From the NCBI GenBank assembly GCA_018398805.1, contig JAGFBZ010001254.1:2379001-2443000 (forward strand): a stretch of 64,000 nucleotides of DNA. The letters run 5' to 3'. The translations under genes were made by a program, and so were the position numbers. Source of the stretch: Hirundichthys speculiger (taxonomy: Eukaryota > Chordata > Actinopteri > Beloniformes > Exocoetidae). The notes beneath the pieces were generated by a model that was not told the DNA's origin, ran no database searches, and saw only the letters and a program-made list of their open reading frames with translations. Below are positions 24,858 to 36,880 of the stretch, piece after piece (position 1 is the stretch's first letter; every line of letters starts with the position of its first letter).

Positions 24858-26005
24858 CAAGTTAAAGTGATCAGTTTTACTATTAAAGGTGTCTGGGTAG
24901 CTTTCAACAGTTTAACTTTGTTCTGTCATGGATCTATTCACCAAATTTTTACATGCAGTCACATTGACTCGCAGTGATGCGAGGCTCATAAACGTGTGCA
25001 GTGTTCGGTGAACAGCGCTGGCTAATGGGGCTCTCTTTCCACGGGCTGCTGCCGGTGAAATAATCTCCCAGCATGTTCAGAAGGTGATGCTTCCTCCTCC
25101 TACAGAGTTGGATGGTCACTTATTCTTGTTAAAACTGAGGGATTTGCGACAAAAGCCTCGAGGATTTCCTCAAAAGGGTAAATGAGAGAGCTCGTCCGTG
25201 CCTCAAACCCAGGACTTTTTCAATGCGCCGTGTGCAGCCCTTCACTGTCACCTAATCTGTAAGTAACTGCGACAGCTGCCGCTGCATGGGAGAGGATGGT
25301 TACCAGACGAGAAAAAAAAAAACAACCATAAAAGCTCCAAAAGATTCAGCATCAGACTTTCTTCTGTGATAATACATACATCTGCAGTGTCAGCCGTGAT
25401 GTTCAGGTTGGCAGACGCACCCAGATGATTGAAAACAGCTCTATTCTTTAAATTTCACATTTGATTTAATTTCCAGTTAAAATGTTTTGTTTGCGACATG
25501 ATTGCAGCACACTGATGTTACTCAGCTATAACTAACACACCCACATTGTTCACAGCCACTGTCAGGTCACATTATCATCATGTGGTTCATGTGACGACAA
25601 GGGAAGAACCTCTGTCATCATGTGAAATTATCATCTCTGTCTTCTGATCGCAGACATTTCCTGTCATGCAGGACGTGCGGTGTACTGCACTATAGCGTCA
25701 CAGCTAAATGCATTTAACACTCCGCTAAAGACACGAGCTGTGCCATCTCTGCCACAGTGAGAGTAGGTTAAGCTCATTTTGACATAAAGGACAGAGTGAA
25801 GCCCTTCCTTTTCACTCTTGTAAATGTTACACTCAAAATATTTGAAGCGAGAAGAGGCAGATGAGAGAGCAGAGCTGCTAACCAGTCTGTTCTTGATCTG
25901 TCTGTGTGGCGTAACACGGCTTGGCTCAGGAGGAGGCAAACCTCAGGGGCTGGGTCAGGAGCTGTGCTCATTGCTTGCGCCTGTAGATACTGCAGACTTG
26001 AGCGC

Positions 26006-26038
26006 TTGTGTGTGTGTGCGTGTGTGTGAGTGTGCGTG
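26006..26038. repeat. Imperfect (TG)n microsatellite
   Basis: A 33-bp TG run interrupted by CG and AG dinucleotides. Confidence 0.85.
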
Positions 26039-27557
26039 AGGGGGTCGGTGCCATATACATGCGGCTACACACACTGTACTGAGCTGTCTCCTAATCTTCA
26101 GCAAGCCAGATGAATGCGAACAAAACAAGTGACTTCAAGCTGCCAGCTGTTCCTAATGCTGCCCTCTTTACTAACAGCAGTATTGCCCCCAGGGACCATG
26201 GGTAACCACAAATACCCATAATGAGATTATTAGGAAAAAAAAAAATCATTATGAAAAAAAATGTTTATTTGAATCACTTAGCATTACCATTTGAATCAGA
26301 AGCGTAAGCAGGAAAATCCCTGTCAAACAAATAAATTATAGCGTTCATGTCATGGGCCAACTTGTTCAGCAGATGCAGTACATGATATTTAAACAAAAGC
26401 AGTGGATAAAATGTTTCAGAGTTTAACATTATGTCTCGAGAATAAAAGAGGAAAACGCTATCTCTGATGTGGCTGTTCTGACTGGAATAATCCTTCTTTT
26501 GTTGCTTAAAAAAACACATTAGCTCTCATTTGCCAGCCGTGGTCTTCAAGGGAAGCCTGGTGACTTCTGACTCCCTTTAACTCTGACTGAGGAGTCATAC
26601 GTAAAGTGATGGTCAGATTTGACAGGGTGCTCTGGTTTTTGGACTCCCTCAAAATGAAATGTGATTTCTATTATAAAAGAGATTTCAAGAGCAACTTTGA
26701 CAGTTTGACTGGGGCTCTTTCACGCTGTGGCGTTACAAAAGCAATCATACTGTAAATAGGTACCTCTGTTATCAGACATCTCAAAATTAATAGATTTAAA
26801 AGATTTCACATATAAATTTTGGGATATAATCAAAGTCTATTCTGGAAAGCAGTGCACTCTGGGAAGAAAAGGAAAAACCTTTCAAGGTATATTTTATGAT
26901 CCTTTTCAGGCACTTCCTTTCTTTGACTTTAATGCTTTCTATTATGAGCACCATTGCCTCTGGACTTTGAGATAGCATCCCATCCTCCTCTTATAATCCT
27001 TGCCTTTTAAACTCAATTTCCCATATAACTGAGTGGTGGTAGATGGCACAGAGAATCTGCTTGGCAACCCTGCTGAAATTGCTGAAACAAAGTACGACCA
27101 CTTCAACAGCTCCAACGGTTTTTAGGAGTTGAGCATCTAATTATCTGATGTTGCTGGTCACCACAAGCTGCTGTGATGTACCTCAGGCAAACAACTACTT
27201 TCCCCGAAGGGAGAAACACTGCTGGAGAGAAGGCAGAGAGCTTCTGCCAGTTTATTCTAATTCCTCTGCAGGACAGTAATGAGCCACAATAGTGGCTTTC
27301 TCAGTGGACAGATTTTAAGTGCCCCATGGAGTGCAGTCTAGTGAGGTAGGCCCAAGAGACTGTTGGTAGAAGCCATTTTGGTTCAACTTTGTATTTGAGA
27401 TGTCCATGGAGTTGTTATAAAGTGCATGTTTCCAGTTATGTGCGATCCTACTCTGCTCAAACCCTTCCGTATACAATTTTGACTTCAGCTCATACCACTG
27501 AAAATGGTAGTCTCAATCTATTCAGTGGTAGAGAGCAAGTATTACTGGAGCGAAAAA

Positions 27558-27590
27558 TGATGATAATAATAATAATAATAATAATAATGA
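27558..27590. repeat. (ATA)n microsatellite
   Basis: A run of about nine ATA units after two ATG units. It encodes the isoleucine run of a spurious open frame. Confidence 0.9.
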
Positions 27591-28949
27591 ATCAGCAAAA
27601 CTGTCCTCTCAGGCACAGAAATCTGCAATGGCAGAAGTGAGAATTACTATTACCTTTATATTACTTTTAGAGCTACGAAATATCTGCATTGTCACATCTT
27701 TTGTTTTCAAATTTCTAAAATCCTTTTCTTAATGACTCATGGCAAAACAGCCTCATACCACAAAGTCCATCATCTGAATACCAAAGCCATGAGACACAAA
27801 AGGTTTATGAGTTATAACCAGTTTGAAGATTTTAGTTTAGGAGAGTGGTCGTCTAAAGGAAGTCTCTATTTTTTGAGTCACTGAGTTATTATTTCATGCA
27901 TTGATAACAACTGCCAGCTGATATCCTAGTAGTGCTTTGAAATAGTGAGAGATTTCTTATTTTTTTTTTATGACACAAAACTGCAAATACAGACAGATAT
28001 TTTGTGTATTTGTAGTATATTTGCAGCAGGTGGTGCCTGCAAGTGAACACTTACACCCTCCGTGTCTGCTGAGAACAAGAAAACCTTTGATGTAAACTGT
28101 AGGAAAGTTGGAAATATAGCCTGAAAACATTGTGGCAGTTCCCTAGCAAACAGTGACTTGTTATTTTCTTCTTTTTTTTTTTTAAATGTTTAATATTCAT
28201 GATCATGCACCAGGAAAGTGTGGGAGTTGGCATGAACTGCACCTGCCATATAAATTTACTGTCAGCACAGACCGTACTGAGTGATGTAACACCATTTTCA
28301 GTCATATAATGTCAACCATCTATTATGCATTTAAAAAAAAAAAAATTTTTTTTTTCATTCATTGTGCTCACTTGCTTCGACCTGCTGTTGCTAAGGGTGG
28401 ACAGCTCCATGTTTCAATCTGCAGAGAAGCTCACTTACCTTCAAAGAGAAGCCCACAGCTCCCAGTGAACAGTCATCAAACTTCACAGAAATGTGCCCAG
28501 TGCGCCTCCACAGCCTGCATCTGTGAGCTCGCAGTGCAGCTAGACAGACTTTAAATCCACCCACTTGCTGCCCCCAGTTTCTGAACCCCCACAGTCTTGT
28601 CAATAGCTTTCAAAACATTTGTTCACAGACTAATCCCTCTGTTTTGTCGGGCCCCATATATATTATTACATCAAGCAATGATGTGTGAAATGCTGCTGAG
28701 CCACCCATGATGAACTCTACATGTAGACCTTCAACACCTGCATTTGCAATTACGTCCACCAATATAGTGCTGTGGTACAACAAAACATTCATGGCACGTT
28801 CACTATTTTATTTTCCTTCAGTAACAACTTTGATTATTTCTTTAAAAACCTGTTATGCTGGTTAAAAGCAATCTGCAAAGGCTGTTTTACTATATTTATG
28901 GTTAAAAGCTCACAATCACGTTGCACTTCTTAACCTACTTCTTTTCTGC

Positions 28950-29135
28950 AAAGTGCTTTTTCCTCATTCGCCGGTCCGTTATTTCTCATTCGCCCGTTCG
29001 GACAAACACTCATACAGTGTAAATTTTATAAGGCGCGCCCAAGGACAGTTTTTGTTGGATCTGGGTATCAAACTGTTGACCTTCAGATTGGAGGATTAAC
29101 TACTCAACCTACTGAGTCACAGCTGCCCAAAACCA
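28950..29135 (-). mobile_element. tRNA-derived SINE fragment
   Basis: Read on the minus strand from 29130, the sequence gggcagctgtgactcagtag carries an A-box-like GTGACTCAGTAGG. A B-box-like gtttgatacccag follows about 35 bases later. Downstream come gagtgtttgt..gggcgaatgagaa and aaaaagcactttgc, which match the usual body and tail (..GGGTGAATG..AAAGCGCTTTG) of a common fish SINE. The 3' end is worn and no target duplication was resolved. Confidence 0.6.
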
Positions 29136-30502
29136 CTTTAAAGAGAAGATGTGTGAAATGCAGTGTGTGGTACTGAAGCTTGCTTTGTGTTTGCTTTTCT
29201 GATCTCCTGACATTTATTGCTCCACATTTTGATGCCTATTATTAGCTTAAAAGCTTTGGTAACAAAGAATTATGGTTACTTATGCTGCTTATTCTTACTC
29301 ATTAGCTCCTCTGCTATCCAAGACAGACATTTAGAAATTGGTTTAGAGAACCAAATGACATAGCCACAACTGTGGATTCACAACCCAGCAGCCTCAGTAA
29401 TTTATTTATAGGTACCTATCTGTTAATTCACAAAGATGACATCAGTTTCCCCCCCAAAAAAATCCGTTCACTTCATTTTAATGAGTGAGATACAATGGCA
29501 GAAATCCAGCCAAATCAGGTTTGTATTTCTGGTCCCTCGGCACTGAATTGTGCAGTCAAAGAGAGGGACAACCTTGAACGCAGAATGAAATGACAAGTGT
29601 CCATCTCCATAAACGAGGATGCTATTTGCTGACATTGCTGAACTGAGCAGAAACTAAATTTATACACAGTGTGAGAGTGCAGAGCTATATGGGAGCATGC
29701 TAACCCCCGTGTGAGAAACAGCTGGGAACGTGCATGTCATCGCAGCATGGGAGCACTGCTGTATAGACCCCAGGTGTTGTTGCCATCGTGCTTTTAGATT
29801 GCACGATGGGAAGAGCGCAATTAAGCACATCTCTTGTTTGTGTTGGAATATTGACCACTGACTCTCCTTTTGCAATTTTCAGCCTGGGTTGATCCTGCAT
29901 GCATGAGAGTTTGCCAGTATTGCGATAGGAATATGCATATCTACCCCACTGTAGAGTTTATTGAGACAGATTACAACTTCCAGGGATATGTTAACGCTTC
30001 TTGACCTGAGCAAAGGCAGACATTGTGCAATGTTTTCCACTAAGATTGGCATACGTTTCAGCTAAACTTACACAAATGCACATTTCTTTTATTTATATCA
30101 TGCAAGATAATATTTAGCCCATTATTTCAGTCTTGATAAGACAAACTCACACATCTGAACACAGCTCCTTCCTTCTGTGGCACTGAGGCAATATTTCCTG
30201 CTATTTTCTTGTTTTGTCTCATACATCAGAAGTTAAGCACAGGTTGCAACAATACACAAAGGTTGCCTTTCTTTCATCCAGGAAGCAGAGTTTGCCATGT
30301 TCTTTTGCCACCTTTTTTGAAAGAACTGGCTTTTCGCAAACAGGCTTCAGGTAGCGTATGTCTCCCCAGTATCGCAAGAGAAAGTGCTCTAGAAATCCAA
30401 AATTTCATTTTGCTCTACTCATTAACCCTCATTTTTAGACATCACAGTATACTTCTTTCATTAGATTAAAAAAAAAAAAAATCTGTGCCACAGGATTTCC
30501 AC

Positions 30503-30505
<3 letters not shown>
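29136..30505. other. Non-genic stretch
   Basis: No supported gene, RNA gene or mobile element. Confidence 0.55.
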
Positions 30506-30576
<71 letters not shown>

Positions 30577-30577
30577 T
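30506..30577. repeat. (TA)n microsatellite
   Basis: A nearly pure TA array of about 65 bp, followed by a short CATATAT end. Confidence 0.97.
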
Positions 30578-32478
30578 GCTGACAAAGTGAATTCACTTCA
30601 TGAATTCAATTTATGAATTCATTTATGAGCAGAACTCTTGGACTCTACATTCCAGTTAGCTTCGGTGATCAGTTAAGAAACAAATCTCTTTGTGCCCTTC
30701 TGCCCAGCACCCAAATGCTCATCATGAGGATTATCACCAATTCTTTTCATCAGGATGACACTGAACTCTTCTTTCAGCACCAGCTTGCGCTGCCTCTCTG
30801 CGGCATGCAACATTGCAACATGCATAGATTTTCCCTCTCACTTCCCAGTGTCGTCGTACACAGCGACCTGGGGACAAAGATAACAATCTCCTGCCTGCTG
30901 ATCCAGCCCCGGTCAGCGTGGAAATTGGTTCATCTATGTCAAGCTCGTGTGCATGCTTTCAAGTGTCTCTGTGATGTATATCGGACCATGTCAACCAGTC
31001 AGGCATGGTGAACGTAATAAAAATAAATAAAAAAAAAGATAGTGTGGTATTTGTGTCTTTTTTTTTACCTCATTCAGAGACTTCAGTTTGAGACTGCTGC
31101 TATTCCCAGTGGCAGGACGACTCCAATTCATTCTAGAAATCCTGTTCTTGTCCCTGCTGTGTGTTGTGCCCCCTTCTTCTTCATTGTCCCTTCTCGAAGG
31201 AGAGGCAGCATTCAAAGCATCCTTTTCTTTTATTCTGCCATGCCAGCAGAAACCCGCCTTCATGCATTGGATAATGGAGGAAAAAAAGGAGAGTGATGTA
31301 AAGCAAAGAGAGGACTCAAGCTCCCAGGATTTGTTTTTCTCCCTTCCCTCTCTCCTCTTGCGCTCACACACGCAGGAAACGTCAGAGTGGCAGCAATGTA
31401 TGTGTTTTGCCTCTGTGGCTCCTTACCTCTCCTTTTACTTACTCTCCCTCCCACCCTTCCTCTCTCTATCTCTTTCTGTATGTCTCTGTTTTTGTCTGTC
31501 TATGACTCGTTGGCTTGCAGAGAAGCTGGCTGCTCCGTCGTGACGGTTGCGACGGCTCTACGCATGCAGAGACATCTGTGAATGTGCTTATGTTGGGGGA
31601 CTACAGTTGTCTCTTAGCTGAGACCGAGACCACCCTCCCCTCCTCCCTTTCAGAGATGGGCTTTCTCATGGCATGTACCACTAAAGATCGGAGCAGGGTG
31701 GGCTGCAGCAGTGAAAGAGAGGGGGGATGGAGAAATTTCACAGTGTGGGCAAGGGTAATAAAATAAGATATGGTCAAAAACAGAGAAAAAGGCTGTGAAA
31801 GAGTGTATTTCTCCATTTAATTCATTCAGACTAGCATAAGACTAGCAATTGGTATAGGTTCTACTCCTGTTTGTCACATTTCATGACAGTTTCCTAATAA
31901 ATAAACACCCTCAGTTCTTCATTCTGGACATGTCCAGAATCGCAGTGTGAGAAAGGATGACCTATGTTAGTTTTGACAGCGCTGAATTAATTATGGTAGG
32001 GCTGAAACTGAGTCACAAATGGGGCATTCACTGCTGTGAACTGACCAAGGGGCAACATCTGATTTTCAAAGCTGGAGCCACTGCGAAAGTAGGGAAAATT
32101 GCAGTACATTGAATGACGACTGGGGTCTGGCTCCAGAAGTGGGTCAATCTCTATTTGACCCCCATGTTAAAATGTCCAACTATTACTGTGTAGCAGACAT
32201 AAACGGTTTTGTCGCATCCATGATAACTGTCTGGTTGGTGACCTTTTTATTGCACTTCAGCAGGTAAAAGTATATAGAGTCACATTTTATTTTTATTTTT
32301 TGAAGGACAGCTGCAATTCAGTCTATATTTTGTCAAATGACTCTGTCATTACTTTAGCACTTTTGGTTGAATTTGATTTCTGAGTTATGACTAAAGAAGT
32401 AGCAGAGCTTAATCCTTCTTATTTCTAAGACATTATGGCCTGATGTGCTCTTGATTGTAATAACAGACTGCTACAACC
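30578..32478. other. Non-genic stretch with a pyrimidine-rich block
   Basis: No gene supported. The block 31130-31500 is strongly pyrimidine-rich on the plus strand (TCTCTC and CCTCCC runs) and is followed by a short CpG-containing segment at 31525-31570. This combination gives open frames of up to 151 codons with Leu/Ser-rich, low-complexity translations that are not credible proteins. Confidence 0.5.
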
Positions 32479-32830
32479 AGGGGTTTGTTTCAGAAAGGAG
32501 GACAAAGTCAAAATGTAAAAAACTGACTCAGAGTCAACAAACTCTTTGAAATGAATTTTTCTTTTCAAAATAGAGGTTTATATTGGGTCCTGCCAGCTCT
32601 GAGTATGCTGACTCTGAGTTACCGCGACTATACAAAGTCATCATCAATGGAGCTCCGTTACCGTCATTCACCATGGCAACACCAGGTCAGTGGAAGAGAT
32701 CCTCCAACTCTTCTTCGTTCAGATTTTAATGAGATCTCATGGCTTCCTGCAGAAATTCAAGCCAGCAGGAGCAGTGAAGGACAGACAGCTGATTTGAAAT
32801 CCTGCTTCCACAAAAAAAAAAAAAAAAAAA
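32479..32830. mobile_element. Probable DNA-transposon relic
   Basis: It starts with accaggggtttgtttcagaaaggagg, which resembles the terminus of fish MITEs that carry a GTTTCAGAAAG end and internal ACTCTGAGTT repeats. The interior has gactcagagtcaacaaactc at 32525-32545 and gactctgagttacc at 32608-32622, which are partial inverted copies of each other. No right terminus was recognised before the A run at 32812-32830. The family call is tentative. Confidence 0.35.
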
Positions 32831-33630
32831 TCTAAAATAAAAAATGGATGCAGTTGAAGTGAAGGGTTAAAAACAACATTCAGAAAGACAATTTGAACAT
32901 AACAGGCTCGGTTGTACTCACTTTAATAACATTTAGTCCAAGCAAAGGAAAAATAAAGGAGTTTTGATGGGAATATTGATGCAGTCAATATATCCAATCA
33001 TGTTGGGAAATCCTGCATGGAAATATCTTTACTCATAGAGGTGGAAGCAGGGTGTTATTAAAGCGTTATTGACATCAACTTCTAAATCATGAAGACTGCC
33101 CAAAATGTCGTGATATTATTCTTTGATGATCCTTACATTTGTGGCTAGTGAACAAAAGACAAACATAAATAAAAAAATGGGTAAAGGTCATTTATGAACT
33201 AGACCACTAGACCACTTTTCTCACAAGTCTGCATACTGTTCCAATTCTGATAGTGTATGTTCAACATCGCTGTTGTTATTGAGAGGACTTACATTTGCAA
33301 ATCGACAACAGGTAATAAAATAAAACAAGATAACCCAAGGCGTTTTGTGTGAAGTGTGGACATATGATGGGTGATATATGTGAAGCACAGAAGGATAAGA
33401 TCATGTAGCTATACAGGTTGTGTAACTGCACAGACAACCGGTAGAAATATCGCTCTTAGAAAAATTTCTTTGGGGTAGAAATGACAGCTGGCTTGATTCC
33501 AGTAAACTATCTATTTGGATCCTTAATATAGTTCTTGACAAATGTGACATGCCATCGTTCAGACATCTCTAAAATGAAACGGGTTCAGTTTTATTAGACA
33601 ATCAATCTTACGCGCAGTTACAAACGCTGA

Positions 33631-33660
33631 AGTTTCCTGTCACCATGGTGACAGGAAACT
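33631..33660. repeat. Perfect 30-bp palindrome
   Basis: The sequence AGTTTCCTGTCACCA is followed directly by its exact reverse complement, so all 15 base pairs match with no spacer. The centre GTCACCATGGTGAC is close to the RFX/X-box type (GTNRCC...RGYAAC, with one mismatch in the right half-site). It could be a protein-binding site or a chance inverted repeat. Flanking bases do not extend the symmetry. Confidence 0.9.
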
Positions 33661-33749
33661 CAGCCTTTCACTAACTTCATGTTCACATACTCATACTATA
33701 GTTTGAACATAACCCACTTTCCAAAAAGACCTCGGTTGGGCTTGAAGGG

Positions 33750-34225
33750 TCTGGACATTAGGTTAGCAAAAGTGGTGGCAGCAGCTACCTTTGTTCCCAA
33801 CTGAAGGCTGCTAGCTGAGGCTAACAGGAAGATGGCTGGCTAGAGAGACTCTAGCTAATGATGCTAGCTGAGGGTTAGAGTGCCATTGGGAACTCCAGCA
33901 GAACTTGTTTCAGATGTAATTTCATTGACATGGTTGTAAGGTAATGCAAGTTCCACTCATAGGTTAGCATGAGCTAAGCTATGTTAAAATAGCTAGCTTG
34001 TGGTGACTGAGGTTGTCCCAACCAGTTGCTGAGCTTTTTCATTCAATCCATCTGTGCATTTTTGGATTAACCAGGGCAAGGTGGAGTTAGCGCTTGCTGA
34101 AATAGCGCCACCCAGAACCATTAAAAAAATAAATAAATACTCACAGTCTTCAAAACCACTTTTCAGGAAACCTACGGGTGACATCACAGAGGGTTTGTCT
34201 ACTCCGTCTATACAGTCTATGTGAG
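33750..34225. mobile_element. Probable DNA-transposon relic ending tacagtctatg
   Basis: The right side (gtgacatcacagagggtttgt...tatacagtctatg, about 34178-34221) matches the general form of a repeated fish terminus of the tatacagtctatgg type. The interior holds repeated gctagct motifs (33805-33870). The left terminus was not located, and no transposase frame is present. Confidence 0.35.
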
Positions 34226-34670
34226 TGACTGCAAAATGAAAGACACACAGAAACTTTTTCCAGAAACTGTCTTGAATCGACTCTTTTTTTTGTCCGTTTT
34301 AAGAGTCATATTATGCAGAAAAGTGGAAATTTCGCCACAGACACCTCCAGATGCTGTTGCAACCAGAGACTTCAAGCCAGCTCCACCACAACATTTCCAT
34401 CCCCTTAAGAAGTACACCATCTCATTTCTGGCGTCACTGAACAAAGAGCCTGTCTGTTTTGGTGGTGAGACAGCGTCTGGTGTGAGGATCAGAAGCAACC
34501 ACCTCGGCCGACTCACCTCTCCTCTGAGCCTGAAGAGTGGATCTGGTTCTCTAAGTTATACAGCCAGGAGAGCTGGCACACAAAAAGGTTCCCTCGCTCA
34601 AAGGAACATGCATGTTAACAGACAAGACAAAAAGCGAGAGATAGAAGGAAACAACAGCAATGCCATAGCA

Positions 34671-34682
34671 CCCCCCCCCCCC
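34671..34682. repeat. Poly-C tract
   Basis: A run of twelve C. Confidence 0.9.
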
Positions 34683-34857
34683 ATCATAACACATGCATGA
34701 CAATGAAGAAACTCATTCCAAGACATCTCCACAATTCGTTTTTAATTACATCTGTTATATTAAATGCACAGGCATCTCAGTATAATGAAAAAGGCAGCAG
34801 CCACAAGAGAATTCAAATCACTGAGTTACTGTTATGAGCTCAGCCACTAATATGATG

Positions 34858-34873
34858 GTGTGTGTGTGTGTGT
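34858..34873. repeat. (TG)8 microsatellite
   Basis: A pure short TG array. Confidence 0.9.
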
Positions 34874-36090
34874 CCGTAAGCCTGGATAAACTGAGGGAAA
34901 GAAAGGAAAAAAAACACAAAAAAAAAAAAACATCAGATGATCTAGCAGCTACAAGCTAAATTTCACTGCAGTGTGCCATGAAGTATTTTCAGCTTTACTC
35001 GGTTAGTCGGCTTGAACTCCAATGACTTGAGCTGCATGAATAAAATAACATGAGAGTGTGACACGGGGCATTAGGCAGAACGATTTACAGGGAAAGGACG
35101 ACTCTTTCAGAGGGGGGTTTCCATCAAGACAAGTAAAGGGAATGGAGGGCTGGTGAGGGATTCAAATCAAGAACATTCAGGACATTCAGGAGTATTGCCT
35201 GGCAGCTGAAATTTGTACAAATATAATATGAAAACAAACAAACAAAAAAAAACTGTTGCCATCTCCTTGGAGTAGACAAGACCCTTTCTTATTCATGAGC
35301 TAAAAACAGTCATCATGCGTTCAAACCTCATTGAAGGTTACTTAAAAATGGTTCAACATTATTAGATGAAAGCAGAGAGACATAACTCCCATTTCTTTGC
35401 CTAAATTATAGTCAGAGGTGATTTAGTTGGGCTCAGCTTTGCATTAAGACATAAAAAAGAGGAAAAGAAATCCCCTGTCAACAAACCAGAAGGAAAAAAA
35501 AAAAAAAAAAGGGGGACCTGAAATTCAGTGCCAGCTTTCCACTGCTCTGTTTGAAGCTTTCATTGTGTAATATTTGGCTCAGGTGTACTTTTCCCCGAAC
35601 ATGAGTGAACATGAGCTGGAGTACATTAGTTATGAATCCTTTGAAACATGCTTTTGTAAAGGACTATAAATAAACTTGACTGGACCACTGAATTTGAGAA
35701 CAGAACATGATTACACGTTCAGATCATTTAGTCACAGTCTCAGGGTCGTTTGTTGGCTTAATATATCGTAGATCCCAAAACATGCTGTATCTGCTGATTC
35801 CTCTGCCCCTGTCAATTCTTTTTTTTTTTTTAACTTTTATACAAGTCAAACAAGAACAAATGGGGGTATTACGTATGTGTGTGTTAAAATTATGCCGTGT
35901 ATGTTGTAAATCTTTCAGAGTTCCATCATGGCTGTGGGTGGTGCCTCTTGCATTTCTGGAGGAGTATGATTTGTCTTATTTCCCACAAGCCATCTGGTGT
36001 GTCTTTTCAAGTCCAATAAGAGGGAAACAGAGAGCCATTAGACTTCAGCTGATGATAGAAATGGGAGTTGAGTAGGCCAGGGTATACATG

Positions 36091-36116
36091 CACACGCGCA
36101 CACACACACACACACA
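36091..36116. repeat. (CA)n microsatellite
   Basis: A CA array with one CG interruption in its left part. Confidence 0.9.
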
Positions 36117-36357
36117 GTACAAGGATAACAGATGGTAGGGGCCCTGATATGTTGCCAGTGTTGGAGCCGGGCCTGGTGGGCAAGCCCCACTGGCCTCGTT
36201 GGAGGTCCACTGATATGTTCTGACAAACTTTGAGGTCGTTTTTTTTTAATCCAGACAATGTAGCTCTCCTTTGGCTGGAAAACGAATACCACTATGGGAA
36301 TTGTCATACAAATGATTTTCTTTGGTGGATGATAAGTGAAGTCATAATCTTTTCCAA

Positions 36358-36391
36358 ACCACACACACACACACACACTCACTCACACACA
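36358..36391. repeat. (CA)n microsatellite
   Basis: An imperfect CA array with CT interruptions near the right end. Confidence 0.9.
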
Positions 36392-36639
36392 TATTTGATT
36401 CATATTCATCACCAGGTGCCTTACTTTGGACTGGAGATCATGTAATTCTCATCCCTTCCCTTTTGTCCCTTAAATTGAGATGATGTCTCACGTATTTGTT
36501 GGTTCAGTCTTTCATAAACTAACTCTGCAGGACAGATGAGATTTTTGGCTTATATCCAACGGCTGTGAAGTAAGCAGAGATGGAACTTTTCATAGGATGA
36601 CAATCAAACTGCATGCATGTGGGTCCACTCCGCATTAAC

Positions 36640-36880
36640 CTATAATGACGCCATTTCAGCAGAAAAAACTCGTACCCACTGTCAAGCATGGCGGCAGAAG
36701 AGGGATGATTCTGTGCTGTTCTGAGAGAGCAGGACCCGTGCAACTTGCGGCCATTGTGTCAATCATGAGCTCCTCTGTGTACCAGAGTATTCAAGAGGCA
36801 ATCAGGCCCATCTGCCCAGCAGCTAAAGCTTGGGAAAAACTGGGTCATGCAACAAGACATCTGTTGAGCTGAAGTATACC
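36640..36880 (+). pseudogene. Tc1-like transposase fragment, third lineage
   Basis: The plus-strand frame reads PFQQKKLVPTVKHGG, a conserved Tc1 motif that normally precedes V-M-W-G-C-F. It continues with SSSVYQSIQEAIRP, where the family has the ...YQ.ILE.N..P block. Near 36830 the frame shifts, and the next frame reads KNWVMQQDI, the block that carries the second catalytic Asp. The usual Trp-Gly-Cys-Phe after KHGG is degraded. No terminal inverted repeats were found. The VKHGG and WVMQQD blocks set this lineage apart from the copies at 10 kb and 18 kb. Confidence 0.75.

Larger units (their letters stand above)
24858..28949. other. Non-genic stretch with microsatellites
   Basis: No gene supported. 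It contains an imperfect TG run (26006-26038), an ATA run (27558-27590) and an A13/T10 junction at about 28331-28353. Other open frames are short and not protein-like. Confidence 0.55.
34226..36639. other. Non-genic stretch with microsatellites
   Basis: It contains a C12 run (34671-34682), TG8 (34858-34873), CA runs (36091-36116 and 36358-36391) and a short 3'-tail-like segment (ggactataaataaacttgact, 35660-35680) that may be the end of a SINE or LINE. The 159-codon frame at 34221-34700 has no recognisable domain and is not called. Confidence 0.5.

Noticed and set aside
31088..31543. 151-codon plus-strand open frame, Leu/Ser-rich and membrane-protein-like
   Set aside because: It arises from the CT-rich strand bias, overlaps equally long frames on both strands and has no recognisable domain.
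34221..34700. 159-codon plus-strand open frame
   Set aside because: It is among the longest non-transposon frames, but it shows no domain motif and no splice context, and it ends through a C12 run encoding prolines.
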